64,000 nucleotides of DNA, from the NCBI RefSeq assembly GCF_009866805.1, contig NZ_SIZW01000041.1:744001-808000 (forward strand), written 5' to 3'. A program made the translations under genes and the position numbers. The number at the start of each line of letters is the position of its first letter. Position 1 is the stretch's first letter. The notes under the pieces were generated by a model. It was not told the DNA's origin, ran no database searches, and worked only from the letters and a program-made list of their open reading frames with translations. Shown piece after piece: positions 55,293-63,396 of this stretch. The stretch is from Schauerella aestuarii (lineage in GTDB: Bacteria; Pseudomonadota; Gammaproteobacteria; Burkholderiales; Burkholderiaceae_B).

Positions 55293-55545
55293 ATCGTTTC
55301 ACCTCTCTTGAATTTGCCTTACGCAGGCTGATGATTCTGCGCTGGTCGTTGCGGTCAACATAAACCGCGTAGTAGAGGCGGTCACCGATGTAGCCCAAAG
55401 CAACCATGCGGTTCTCGCCGTACTGCTTGCGGGTATCTGCTGCAATAACTGCGGTATCCCATTCGAAGCTGGCGATGTCGGTCAGTGCCACGCCGTGCTT
55501 CTCTGCGTTGGCGTTGTTTTTGGCGGGATCGAATGTGATGTCCAT
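55279..55545 (-). CDS. brnT: BrnT-family ribonuclease toxin
   Basis: This 88-residue toxin of the RelE-like BrnT fold starts MDITFDPAKNNANAEKHGVA and contains the family string RMVALGYIGDRLYYAVYVDRNDQRRIISLRKANSREVKRY. BrnT is an mRNA-cleaving toxin paired with BrnA. The ATG is only about six bases downstream of the predicted -10, so the mRNA may be leaderless. The pair is read against the late genes. Confidence 0.92.
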   Translation of the reverse strand: MDITFDPAKNNANAEKHGVALTDIASFEWDTAVIAADTRKQYGENRMVALGYIGDRLYYAVYVDRNDQRRIISLRKANSREVKRYAET

Positions 55546-55551
55546 GTACTT

Positions 55552-55598
55552 ATTGTATGCACATTAAGTACTCTGTGCAAGAACTATTTGTGCATACA
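55552..55598 (-). promoter_or_regulatory. brnTA promoter and BrnA operator repeats
   Basis: On the minus strand TTGCAC (55580-55575), 17-bp spacer, TACAAT (55557-55552). Perfect 10-bp inverted arms TGTATGCACA (55554-55563) and TGTGCATACA (55589-55598) bracket the promoter; the first overlaps the -10. Confidence 0.7.
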
Positions 55599-55714
55599 CT
55601 AAATATATCGCACTGCGCTGTAGCTCAAATGCCGCAACGCGTTGGGCCTTTCAGTTGGACGATGCATGGCTATCGAAATGGACTACGGCTACTGACGATA
55701 TGCGGAACTGATTG

Positions 55715-56047
55715 ATGCCCAAGCTCACAACATTGAAGCCACGTGTAGCGTTGGTCGGTAATCGCTTGGCGACGATGCAGCCGGGCTCGTGGCGCACGGA
55801 CAAGTCCACATCGGCGCAGCGCGGGTATGGCTATAAGTGGCAGCAGGCACGACTGGGTTATCTGCGGTCGCATCCGCTCTGCTGCTATTGCGAGCGTGAG
55901 GGGCGAGTGGCAGCGGCAACTGTCGTTGACCACAAGGTTGCGCATCGAGGCGATATGAATCTGTTCTGGGACAAGGCGAACTGGCAACCGCTGTGCAAGC
56001 CATGTCACGACAGCATCAAGCAGCGCGAAGAGGCGCAGTCGATATGA
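55715..56047 (+). CDS. HNH endonuclease
   Basis: This 110-residue nuclease has two zinc-binding pairs, CCYCEREGRV and CKPCHD, around the catalytic VVDHKVAHRGDMNLFWDKANWQPLC. Phage HNH proteins next to terminase genes assist cos cleavage by the terminase in HK97-like phages. The ATG at 55715 follows a TTG in frame. It precedes a short protein gene and terS. Confidence 0.9.
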   Translation: MPKLTTLKPRVALVGNRLATMQPGSWRTDKSTSAQRGYGYKWQQARLGYLRSHPLCCYCEREGRVAAATVVDHKVAHRGDMNLFWDKANWQPLCKPCHDSIKQREEAQSI

Positions 56048-56211
56048 ACAGCAGGCCGATCATCGTGCGCGTCCGGGTGGCGTGGTGGATCTATCCCTAT
56101 ATCCACGGCGTCGCAATCATGCACCTGTTGACTGGCTTGGAGCCTGACTGGCACAAGGTCAATCGATGGGTGCAGCGAGCGGTCAGCTTTCGGATCGATA
56201 AGAGGCCGTAG
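56044..56211 (+). CDS. Small phage protein, 55 residues
   Basis: MNSRPIIVRVRVAWWIYPYI begins a 55-residue protein with several tryptophans, possibly membrane-associated. Its ATG overlaps the HNH stop (ATGA). Similar short proteins often lie between HNH and terminase genes. No function known. Confidence 0.6.
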   Translation: MNSRPIIVRVRVAWWIYPYIHGVAIMHLLTGLEPDWHKVNRWVQRAVSFRIDKRP

Positions 56212-56404
56212 GAGACGCGCTCTTGATTGAAGTGCGCGGTTCCCTATCGCCGCTGCGAGCGCCCTGCAGCGGGCCTGTGGAGCGGCCTGCGGGGCATTCC
56301 CGCGGGTGCCGAGGGTAGGGGGGGGTGGATTCTTGGGGGAGCCCGAAACCCTAGACCGCCCGTTCCCGCATTCAGAGAAAATTTCCCTGTTAATAGGTTT
56401 GTTA
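56212..56404. other. GC-rich spacer before terminase small subunit (possible cos region)
   Basis: These 193 bases carry no gene. They are very GC-rich with runs and palindromes (for example CCCGCGGG and a run of eight G). In HK97-type phages the packaging site lies just here, between HNH nuclease and terS; this assignment is by position only. Confidence 0.35.
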
Positions 56405-56899
56405 ATGTCCTTGAGCGCCAAGCAACGCAAGTTTGTTGAGGCAAAGGCCCAAGGAGCGTCCAACAAACAAGCCGCCATTTCTGCGGGCTACAGCCTTGAA
56501 ACTGCGGGCCCGGCAGGTTCACGTCTGGCCAAGCATCAGGACGTGGTCGCGGCACTCGCACGAAAGGCTGGCAGCGGTGACCTTGTTAAGCCTGTTAACG
56601 CCGCACCGGCAGCAAGCGCCGCCGCAACCAACGCCGAAGCGCCGCCTCCCGACGACCAAGCTCTTACCGACGCGCTTTACAGCTCAGATCCCAAGCGTTA
56701 CCTCACCCAGTTGATGAATGACCTGGGCGAAGAGCCCAAGTTGCGACTTGAGGCGGCAAAGGCGCTGATGCCCTACGTGCATGCAAAGGTGCCGGAGCCG
56801 GGTAAGAAAGACGCCGCGAAGGACGCCGCGAAAAAGGCCGGGGGCGGGAAGTTTTCGTCGACAGCACCACCATTACGCATGATCCCGGGCGGTCGATAA
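56405..56899 (+). CDS. Terminase small subunit
   Basis: This 164-residue protein starts MSLSAKQRKFVEAKAQGASN followed by KQAAISAGYSLETAGPAGSRLAKHQDVVAAL, the terminase-small helix-turn-helix pattern. A long Ala/Pro-rich linker and a helical C-terminus (AKALMPYVHAKV) follow. It binds the packaging site and feeds DNA to the large subunit, whose gene starts three bases after its stop. Confidence 0.88.
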   Translation: MSLSAKQRKFVEAKAQGASNKQAAISAGYSLETAGPAGSRLAKHQDVVAALARKAGSGDLVKPVNAAPAASAAATNAEAPPPDDQALTDALYSSDPKRYLTQLMNDLGEEPKLRLEAAKALMPYVHAKVPEPGKKDAAKDAAKKAGGGKFSSTAPPLRMIPGGR

Positions 56900-56902
56900 G
56901 CC

Positions 56903-58585
56903 ATGGAATGGACGACAGCGTGCCCAGACTGGGCGGAACGCCTGCGCGCGGGCCAAACGATCATTCCGCCGCCCATATTTCCTGAGTCGGCGGAGCAAGC
57001 GTTGGACGTCTTCAAGCAATTGAAGATCGTAGACGCGCCAGGAAGCCCAACCTTTGGCGAAGCATGTGCCCAGTGGGTGTTCGACTTAGTCGCTTCGATC
57101 TTCGGGGCGTACGACCCGGTAAGCGGCCGGCGGGTGATCACGGAATGGTTTATCTGCCTGCCGAAAAAGAATTCGAAGTCCACGATCGCGGCCGGCATCA
57201 TGATCACCGCGATCATCTTGAACTGGCGCGACTCGGCAGAGTTCTCGATTCTGGCGCCGACTATCGAGATCGCGAACAACAGCTTTGCGCCATCTCGCGA
57301 CATGACGCAAAAGGACGAGGATCTGAGCGATCTTCTCCACGTCCAGACCCATATCAAAACAATCACCCACCGTGAGAGAGGTGCGACGCTCAAGGTTGTC
57401 GCGGCTGACTCGAACACGGTCGGCGGAAAGAAGTCGGTCGGCACCCTGGTAGACGAGCTGTGGCTCTTCGGCAAGCAGACGAACGCAGAAAACATGCTGC
57501 GCGAGGCGATCGGTGGCTTGGCATCGCGGCCTGAAGGCTTCGTGATCTACCTGACGACGCAATCTGACGACCCGCCAGCAGGCGTCTTCAAGCAAAAACT
57601 GCAGTACGCACGCGATGTACGCGACGGAAAGATCGAAGATCGGTGCTTTGTGCCGGTGATCTTCGAACATCCGCCCGAGATGGTGGCGTCGAAAGAGCAC
57701 CTAAAGGTCGAGAACCTCGCGATGGTTAACCCGAACCTCGGGTATTCGGTAGATGAGGCGTTTCTAACACGCGAATACGCGAAAGCCAAGGCGGGGGGCG
57801 AGGAATCGTTCCGCGGCTTTATGGCGAAGCATGGCAACGTTGAAATAGGCCTGGCGCTGCGCTCAGACCGTTGGGCTGGCGCGGAATTCTGGGAGGATCA
57901 GGGCGTAGAGATCGGACTGACTCTGGAAGACCTCATCGAACGATCCGAAGTGATTGATCTCGGAATCGACGGCGGCGGGCTGGACGATCTACTGGGCTTT
58001 GCTGCGGTAGGTCGTGAGAAGGGCACCAGGCGGTGGCTTCTGTGGACGCATGCATGGGCCCATCCATCGGTATTGCAGCGGCGCCAGGAAATTGCGCCGC
58101 GGCTACGCGATTTTGCGCGCGATGGGTCGTTGACCTTAGTTGAGCAGATTGGCCAAGACGTGGCAGAGGTGGCGCAGTTGGTTGCTCAGGTGGACGCGTC
58201 AGGACTGCTCGATCGTGTTGGCGTCGATCCGGCCGGCATCGGCGCAGTACTTGACGCTATCGCAGAGGCGGAAGTGTCGCCGGACAAGGTCATTGGCATA
58301 TCTCAAGGGTGGAAGCTGACCGGCGCCATTAAGACATCGGAGCGAAAGCTGGCCGAGGGCGAGTTGGTGCACGACGGCAAGCCGATGATGGCTTGGTGCG
58401 TTAGCAACGCGAAGGTCGTGCCAGCGGGCAATGCCGTAATCATCACAAAACAGGCTTCCGGGTACGCAAAGATTGACCCGCTGATGGCCACGTTCAACGC
58501 TATCTCCCTCATGTCGCTGAATCCAGCGGCGCAGGGCGGTATCGCGAATTACATCGAACACGGCTTTTTTGGGCTTATAGGCTAA
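56903..58585 (+). CDS. Terminase large subunit
   Basis: This 560-residue packaging motor and nuclease has a Walker A-like CLPKKNSKSTIAAG (85-98), a Walker B region VGTLVDELWLFGK and a C-terminal nuclease domain with DLGIDGGGLDDLLGFAAVGRE and later conserved Asp residues. It is of the Terminase_1 (HK97/P27-like) type. Together with the small subunit and portal it packages DNA into proheads. Confidence 0.93.
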   Translation: MEWTTACPDWAERLRAGQTIIPPPIFPESAEQALDVFKQLKIVDAPGSPTFGEACAQWVFDLVASIFGAYDPVSGRRVITEWFICLPKKNSKSTIAAGIMITAIILNWRDSAEFSILAPTIEIANNSFAPSRDMTQKDEDLSDLLHVQTHIKTITHRERGATLKVVAADSNTVGGKKSVGTLVDELWLFGKQTNAENMLREAIGGLASRPEGFVIYLTTQSDDPPAGVFKQKLQYARDVRDGKIEDRCFVPVIFEHPPEMVASKEHLKVENLAMVNPNLGYSVDEAFLTREYAKAKAGGEESFRGFMAKHGNVEIGLALRSDRWAGAEFWEDQGVEIGLTLEDLIERSEVIDLGIDGGGLDDLLGFAAVGREKGTRRWLLWTHAWAHPSVLQRRQEIAPRLRDFARDGSLTLVEQIGQDVAEVAQLVAQVDASGLLDRVGVDPAGIGAVLDAIAEAEVSPDKVIGISQGWKLTGAIKTSERKLAEGELVHDGKPMMAWCVSNAKVVPAGNAVIITKQASGYAKIDPLMATFNAISLMSLNPAAQGGIANYIEHGFFGLIG

Positions 58586-58587
58586 AT

Positions 58588-59799
58588 ATGGCATCTCGTT
58601 GGTACAACCCGCTGTCCTGGCGCATGTTCGGGTACACCGATCCTGCGACTGGGGACTATGTCGAGGTTGACGCGACCATTGGCGGCCGGCGCACGAAATC
58701 CGGCTTGGTGATCACGCCGACCAAGGCGATGACGATCCCGATCGTCTGGTCGTGCGTCAAAGTCTTAAGCGAGACTGGCGCGGGGCTACCGCAGAAGCTT
58801 TACGACGATGCGACAGGCGTGCGTGTACTGGCGCCAAAGACGGGGCGTAACGCCCGCTTGCTGCGTAAGCCTAATCCATACATGACCCGGCTGAATTTCC
58901 TCAAAGCCATGATCGTAAACATGGCGTTGCGGGGCAACGGTTTCGCGATCATCGAGCGCAACCGACAGAACGAATGGATTGGTACGGTGCCGGTGAGCGC
59001 TGATGATGTCGAGGTCAACACTGACGACGGTTTGGTCTATTGGGTGACGTTGCAGGGCAAGCGATTTCCGGTGTCGCCTGAGAACATGCTGCACTTCAAG
59101 CTGTTCAGTGCCGATGGCATCAACGGCATGTCGCCTGTCGAATGCATGGCCGAGTCAATGGGCTTGGCGAAGACCGCACAGGACTGGTCAGCGCGCTTCA
59201 TGCGCAAGGGCGGGTTTACCGGTGGCTACGTTGTCTATAAGGAATTCCTGACGCAAACCCAGCAGGAGCAGATCCTCAAGAAATTCCCTGACATTCGCGA
59301 AGGTGATGTCGAAGACATTGGGAAGATGGCCATCTTGCAGGGCGGCCCATCGATCGTGCCGGCCGGCATCAGTCAGAAAGACAGCCAGTTCATCGAGTCG
59401 CAGCAATTTCAAGAAGAAGCGCTCGCCGGTGTTTGGGGCGTGCCGCTTTACCTCGCTAACCGCGCTGGCAAGACTTCGATTCAGGGTTCGAACCTGGAGC
59501 AACAGGACAGCACATTCGTGAAGTACGGGCTGGGCCCGTATGTGAAGGCGATCGAGGACGAGATCAACGACAAGCTGTTTGCCGACAGCACGTTGTTTGT
59601 CGAGTTCAGCATGGAAGGCCTATTGCGCGGCGATAGCGCCGCGCGGGCCTCTTACTACACAGCCGCCTTGGGCGGCAATAACGGATCTGGGTGGATGTCG
59701 GTAGACGACGTCCGCGATTTGGAGAACCTTCCTCGTCTCGGAGGCGATTACGGCCGGGTCACTCTGTGGGAGATGGAAAGCAATGCTAACGAAACTTGA
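58588..59799 (+). CDS. Phage portal protein, HK97 family
   Basis: This 403-residue portal protein has the family segments MTIPIVWSCVKVLSETGAGLPQKLY, LLRKPNPYMTRLNFLKAMIVNMALRGNGFAIIERN, HFKLFSADGINGMSPVECMAESMGLAKTAQDWSARFMRKGG and PLYLANRAGKTSIQGSNLEQQDSTFVKYGLGPYVKAIEDEIN. Twelve copies form the channel at the capsid vertex. It begins two bases after the terminase stop and overlaps the protease gene by 17 bases. Confidence 0.95.
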   Translation: MASRWYNPLSWRMFGYTDPATGDYVEVDATIGGRRTKSGLVITPTKAMTIPIVWSCVKVLSETGAGLPQKLYDDATGVRVLAPKTGRNARLLRKPNPYMTRLNFLKAMIVNMALRGNGFAIIERNRQNEWIGTVPVSADDVEVNTDDGLVYWVTLQGKRFPVSPENMLHFKLFSADGINGMSPVECMAESMGLAKTAQDWSARFMRKGGFTGGYVVYKEFLTQTQQEQILKKFPDIREGDVEDIGKMAILQGGPSIVPAGISQKDSQFIESQQFQEEALAGVWGVPLYLANRAGKTSIQGSNLEQQDSTFVKYGLGPYVKAIEDEINDKLFADSTLFVEFSMEGLLRGDSAARASYYTAALGGNNGSGWMSVDDVRDLENLPRLGGDYGRVTLWEMESNANET

Positions 59800-60424
59800 A
59801 GTCCCGTTCGACGTTAAAGCAGTCGATGATGCGGGCAATTTCGAGGGTTATGCCTCGGTATTCAACAACATCGACCTGGGTGACGACATCATCATCCCAG
59901 GGGCGTTCACCAAGGTGAAAACCACACGAAAGGGTCAGCTAAAGCTGGCCCTTTTTCATGATCTCACCCGCTTGATTGGCGCGGCCGATTTCCGGCAGGA
60001 CGACCATGGCCTTTACGTGAAGGGCAAGATCAATCTGAACGTCTCGTATGCGCGTGACGCCTACGAGCTGATGAAGGACGGCACGCTGGACAGTATGTCG
60101 ATCGGCTTCAATACCATAACCGCGGCCTACGAAGAGCGCGCTGGCCGCACCGTCCGGGTCATCAAAGAGGCTGAATTGTGGGAGGCATCTGTCGTCCCCT
60201 TCGGCATGAACCCAGAAGCGCAAGTCACGAGCGTGAAATCGGACATACGTCTTTTCGAGGGTGCCTTGCGTGATCGCATGGGGCTCTCGCAGAAGGAAGC
60301 GGCGGCAGTCGCTTCGCTCGGCTATCCCGCACTACACCGTGACGGTGGCAGTGAGGCCACGGAGATCGTGGATGAGCTGAAGGCAGTTTCTCAACTATTC
60401 ACATCTCATTTCGGAGCCATTTAA
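59783..60424 (+). CDS. HK97-family prohead protease
   Basis: This 213-residue serine protease processes the capsid protein. Family motifs are FEGYASVFNNIDLGDDIIIPGAF, KGQLKLALFHDLTRLIG with the catalytic histidine and GTLDSMSIGFNT with the serine. The start lies inside the portal gene. The gene contains a terminator-like hairpin at 59929-59956. Its last base is the first base of the capsid ATG. Confidence 0.93.
   Translation: MLTKLEVPFDVKAVDDAGNFEGYASVFNNIDLGDDIIIPGAFTKVKTTRKGQLKLALFHDLTRLIGAADFRQDDHGLYVKGKINLNVSYARDAYELMKDGTLDSMSIGFNTITAAYEERAGRTVRVIKEAELWEASVVPFGMNPEAQVTSVKSDIRLFEGALRDRMGLSQKEAAAVASLGYPALHRDGGSEATEIVDELKAVSQLFTSHFGAI
59929..59956 (+). terminator. Terminator-like hairpin inside the protease gene
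   Basis: AAAGGGTCAGCT and AGCTGGCCCTTT form 12 bp (one G-T) around AA, followed by TT, giving a stem plus T-run within the coding sequence of the prohead protease. Confidence 0.5.
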
Positions 60425-61620
60425 TGGACATCAATGAAATCAAAGGCGCTCTCGAGCTGCAACTGAAAGACGGTTTCGCAGGGCTGCAGAAGAAGTACGA
60501 CCAAGTCATCGAAGGCCAAGAGCGAGGCGAGAAGGTCACCAACGAACTCAAGGGCCAGATCGAGAATCAAAAGGGCGAAGTCCAAAAGGTCATCGACAAG
60601 GTGCAAGAGCTGGAAGAAAAAGGCGTTCGTTTGCGCACGCCCGGCGCCGAGAAGAAGGGCTTCATCGACTTCGTGAAGGGCAACGACGCCTACAAGCAAC
60701 TCGTCGAGCGCAAGCAGGACAAGGCCGAAATCGAAATCACCAAGGGCGACTTGGCGTCGATGTCGGAAGTGAAGGTCACCAGCGCCGGCATCGTGGCGCC
60801 GAACTACGACCCGCTCATTCAGGACAAACCGCGCCAAGAGCTCAAGATCCGCGATCTGATCCCGACCACGCCCGTGACCGGCCAAAGCTACAGCTACTTC
60901 GTCGAACTGCTGCACACGCGCGGCGCCGGCATGGTGGCAGAAGGTGGCGCTAAGCCGCAGAGCAACGTCACGTTCGAGCAGAAGACCGATACGGTCAAGA
61001 AGATCGCCGTCTGGATGCCCGTCACTGACGAAGCGCTTGACGACGTGCCGCAACTCTACAGCTACATCCAGGAACTGCTGCGCTACGACCTGAAGCTGGC
61101 TGAAGAAGGTCAGATCCTCAAGGGTTCGGGTGCCGGCAACAACCTCAACGGCATCATGACGCAGGCCACCACGTTCGACGCGGCCCTGTCGAAGGCTGGC
61201 GACACGGCAATCGACACGGTTCGCCGTGCGATCTACCAAGTGCGCAAGCAGTCCAAGCGATCCGCCGACGCGGTGGTCATGACCGAGCTCGACTGGATGA
61301 ACGTCGAGTTGCAGAAGGACGCCGACAATCGCTACCTGTTCGCCAATCTGCAGGGGCTGGTGACCCCGGTTCTTTGGGGCCGGCCGGTTGTTGCATCCGA
61401 CAGCATGGATGAAGGCGACGGCGAAGACACGGGCGGCGAGTTCCTCGTCGGCTCGTTCGCGCAGGGTGCCCGCATCTACGACCGCATGGCCTTCACGGTC
61501 AAGGTTGGCTGGATCAACGATGACTTCATCAAGAACCAGCGCGTTGTGCTGGTGGAAGAGCGCTTGGGCCTGGCTGTGCGCCGTCCCTACGCCTTCGTGA
61601 AGGGCACGTTCGCAGCCTGA
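60424..61620 (+). CDS. Major capsid protein, HK97 fold
   Basis: This 398-residue capsid protein has an N-terminal coiled-coil scaffold region (about 1-80, Lys/Glu/Gln-rich) that the protease normally removes, then the HK97 fold: LKIRDLIPTTPVTGQSYSYFVELL, AVWMPVTDEALDDVPQLYSYIQELLRYDLKLAEEGQILKGSG and VLVEERLGLAVRRPYAFVKGTFAA at the C-terminus. It overlaps the protease stop by one base and is followed by a UUCG hairpin. Confidence 0.96.
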   Translation: MDINEIKGALELQLKDGFAGLQKKYDQVIEGQERGEKVTNELKGQIENQKGEVQKVIDKVQELEEKGVRLRTPGAEKKGFIDFVKGNDAYKQLVERKQDKAEIEITKGDLASMSEVKVTSAGIVAPNYDPLIQDKPRQELKIRDLIPTTPVTGQSYSYFVELLHTRGAGMVAEGGAKPQSNVTFEQKTDTVKKIAVWMPVTDEALDDVPQLYSYIQELLRYDLKLAEEGQILKGSGAGNNLNGIMTQATTFDAALSKAGDTAIDTVRRAIYQVRKQSKRSADAVVMTELDWMNVELQKDADNRYLFANLQGLVTPVLWGRPVVASDSMDEGDGEDTGGEFLVGSFAQGARIYDRMAFTVKVGWINDDFIKNQRVVLVEERLGLAVRRPYAFVKGTFAA

Positions 61621-61626
61621 TCCAAC

Positions 61627-61648
61627 GGGAGGGGCTTCGGCCCCTCCC
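61627..61648 (+). other. UUCG hairpin after the capsid gene
   Basis: GGGAGGGGC and GCCCCTCCC form a perfect nine-base-pair stem with a TTCG loop, six bases after the capsid stop. There is no T-run, so it is more likely an mRNA 3' stabiliser or weak pause site than a full terminator. Confidence 0.6.
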
Positions 61649-61663
61649 ACATCGGAGAGCAAG

Positions 61664-61879
61664 ATGGATATCAAGATCAAGTGGGGATTTGAAGATGACT
61701 CGCGCACGCTGGATCCCGAAATGACCGCGATCAAGGCCGGCCGTACGTTCAAGAACGTCGACAGCAAGTATGCGCATGACCTGATCGGCCGTGGCCTGGC
61801 GGAAGAAGTGAAGCCTGCGGCCAAGGTAGAAGCCAAGCCTGCGGCCAATAAGCAAACCGGCCCGAAAGAGAACAAATAA
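61664..61879 (+). CDS. Small head protein, unknown
   Basis: MDIKIKWGFEDDSRTLDPEM begins a 71-residue protein that ends in an Ala/Lys/Pro-rich tail (EEVKPAAKVEAKPAANKQT). GGAGAG precedes the ATG. It sits between capsid and head-tail connector genes, where small head-decoration or joining proteins are common. Function inferred only from position. Confidence 0.65.
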   Translation: MDIKIKWGFEDDSRTLDPEMTAIKAGRTFKNVDSKYAHDLIGRGLAEEVKPAAKVEAKPAANKQTGPKENK

Positions 61880-62175
61880 TGGATCTGGACATCGTCAAGC
61901 AGCATCTGCGCGTCGACCACGACTCCGAGGATCTGTTGATCGAGGTCTACATATCTGCAGCAAAAGCTTTCGTGGCGCAGCACTGCAATTGCGAGATCGT
62001 GGAAGAGGGCATACCAGGGCCAGAGCAGATGGGCTACACCACCGATGTGCAGCAGGCCGTTTTGCTACTCGTCGGTCACTGGTATGCAAACCGCGAGACG
62101 GTGGTGGTTGGCGCCGCTCCCACCGCCGTACCCCTTGCGGTCACCAGTTTGCTCTGGACGCGCAAGCGGTTTTAA
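61879..62175 (+). CDS. Head-tail connector protein (gp6-like)
   Basis: This 98-residue protein has the gp6-like pattern LDIVKQHLRVDHDSEDLLIEVYISAAKAFVAQHCN, then DVQQAVLLLVGHWYANRETVVVG and VPLAVTSLLWTRKRF. It stacks on the portal to form the connector. Its ATG overlaps the stop of the previous gene. Confidence 0.9.
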   Translation: MDLDIVKQHLRVDHDSEDLLIEVYISAAKAFVAQHCNCEIVEEGIPGPEQMGYTTDVQQAVLLLVGHWYANRETVVVGAAPTAVPLAVTSLLWTRKRF

Positions 62176-62184
62176 GGAGCCAGT

Positions 62185-62517
62185 ATGTTGCGAGCAGGAA
62201 GCCTGAACCGAGCCGTCGTGATTCAAAAGGAGATCGGCGAGCAAGATGCCGCAGGGCAGCCAGTTGACGCATGGGTGGACGTAGCCACGGCATGGGCGAA
62301 CATCGCTGCAAAATCGGGCCTCGAGGTGGCAGCTTCCGATTCTCAGGTGTCGGCGGCCCGATATTCAATCCGCATTCGGTACCGACCGGGAATAACCGCG
62401 GCAATGCGCGTGATCCACGCCGGCGCCGTTTACGGCATACAAGCGGTGCTGCACGATGAGGCAGGCCGGCAGCACACTGATCTGGTTTGTGAGCGACTGG
62501 ACACGGCCAATGGCTGA
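62185..62517 (+). CDS. Phage head closure protein
   Basis: This 110-residue protein matches SPP1 gp16-like head-closure proteins: MLRAGSLNRAVVIQKEIGEQ, DAAGQPVDAWVDVATAWANI and IRYRPGITAAMRVIHAGAVY. It seals the connector after DNA packaging. The next gene starts inside its last codons. Confidence 0.9.
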   Translation: MLRAGSLNRAVVIQKEIGEQDAAGQPVDAWVDVATAWANIAAKSGLEVAASDSQVSAARYSIRIRYRPGITAAMRVIHAGAVYGIQAVLHDEAGRQHTDLVCERLDTANG

Positions 62518-62986
62518 CAATATTTCACTCCGCTTCGAAGGCAACCTCATCGGTGATTTGGATCGCCTGGAGAGCGGCCTGCAGGAAAAGGTGTATCGAT
62601 CGGTGGCGCATGCCGGCTCGATTGTCTACTACGACGAAGCGCGGCATTTGGTCCCGGTGGTGTCCGGGAAACTTAGGGATTCGATCTATCGTGTCTTTGC
62701 CGATGACTTATCCAACGGCCAAATCAAGGTCTACGAAGTCTCGTGGAACCACAAGAAAGCGCCTCATGGTTGGCTGGTCGAAAACGGCCACCTTTACGCG
62801 GTCAATGAAGGCGGCAAGCGCGTCATGAAGCAGACGACTGCTGTCGGATTCATTCGCCGTGCAGGGGATCGCGCTGGAGAAGTCATCAAGGCAATGGAAA
62901 AGCGCGCGGTTGAACGGATGGGCGAATTGCTCGCCGAGCAGATCGCTGGGCCCGCTCAATTGCCGGATGCAGGAGAGACAGGATGA
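62510..62986 (+). CDS. HK97 gp10-like tail component
   Basis: This 158-residue protein has MADNISLRFEGNLIGDLDRL, then ARHLVPVVSGKLRDSIYRVFADD and APHGWLVENGHLYAVNEGG, typical of HK97 gp10-family minor tail/head-tail joining proteins. It overlaps both neighbours by a few bases. Confidence 0.88.
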   Translation: MADNISLRFEGNLIGDLDRLESGLQEKVYRSVAHAGSIVYYDEARHLVPVVSGKLRDSIYRVFADDLSNGQIKVYEVSWNHKKAPHGWLVENGHLYAVNEGGKRVMKQTTAVGFIRRAGDRAGEVIKAMEKRAVERMGELLAEQIAGPAQLPDAGETG

Positions 62987-63336
62987 GTGTCGAAGGTGAC
63001 TTGTTCACGGTACTGAAAGGTCTGGTAGGAAATCGAGCTTACCCGGACATCGCGCCGCAAAATCCCGTGCTTCCTTTCATCGTTTACCAGCAGGTGGGTG
63101 GTCAGCCAATCAATTTTCTCTCTGGCGTGCCCGACAAGCGGAATGGACGGTTTCAGATAAACGTGTGGGCGAAGACTCGCTCCGAAGCCGGCTCGATCAT
63201 CCGACAGGCCGAGGACGCAGTAAGGCTCTCCCCGACATTGTTGGCCGATACGCTGAATGGTGCGCTTTCCCGATATGAAGAAACGACCGGCTGGTATGGG
63301 TCGCAGCAAGACTTTTCCATTTGGTTCACCACTTAA
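62983..63336 (+). CDS. Tail completion protein (DUF3168)
   Basis: This 117-residue protein contains MSVEGDLFTVLKGLVGNRAY and FIVYQQVGGQPINFLSGVPDKRNGRFQINVWAKTRSEAGSIIRQAEDAV, the DUF3168 (gp17-like) tail-to-head joining pattern. It is followed by an intrinsic terminator-like hairpin. Confidence 0.88.
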   Translation: MSVEGDLFTVLKGLVGNRAYPDIAPQNPVLPFIVYQQVGGQPINFLSGVPDKRNGRFQINVWAKTRSEAGSIIRQAEDAVRLSPTLLADTLNGALSRYEETTGWYGSQQDFSIWFTT

Positions 63337-63360
63337 CCGCCCGTTCGGGCAACCGCAACA

Positions 63361-63382
63361 GCCACCCTCGGGTGGCTTTTTT
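63361..63382 (+). terminator. Intrinsic terminator before the major tail gene
   Basis: GCCACC-CTCG-GGTGGC followed by TTTTTT, 15 bases before the major tail protein ATG. It sits inside the late operon, so it should reduce or regulate read-through into the tail genes unless antiterminated. Confidence 0.8.
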
Positions 63383-63396
63383 ACTGGAGCTCCACA

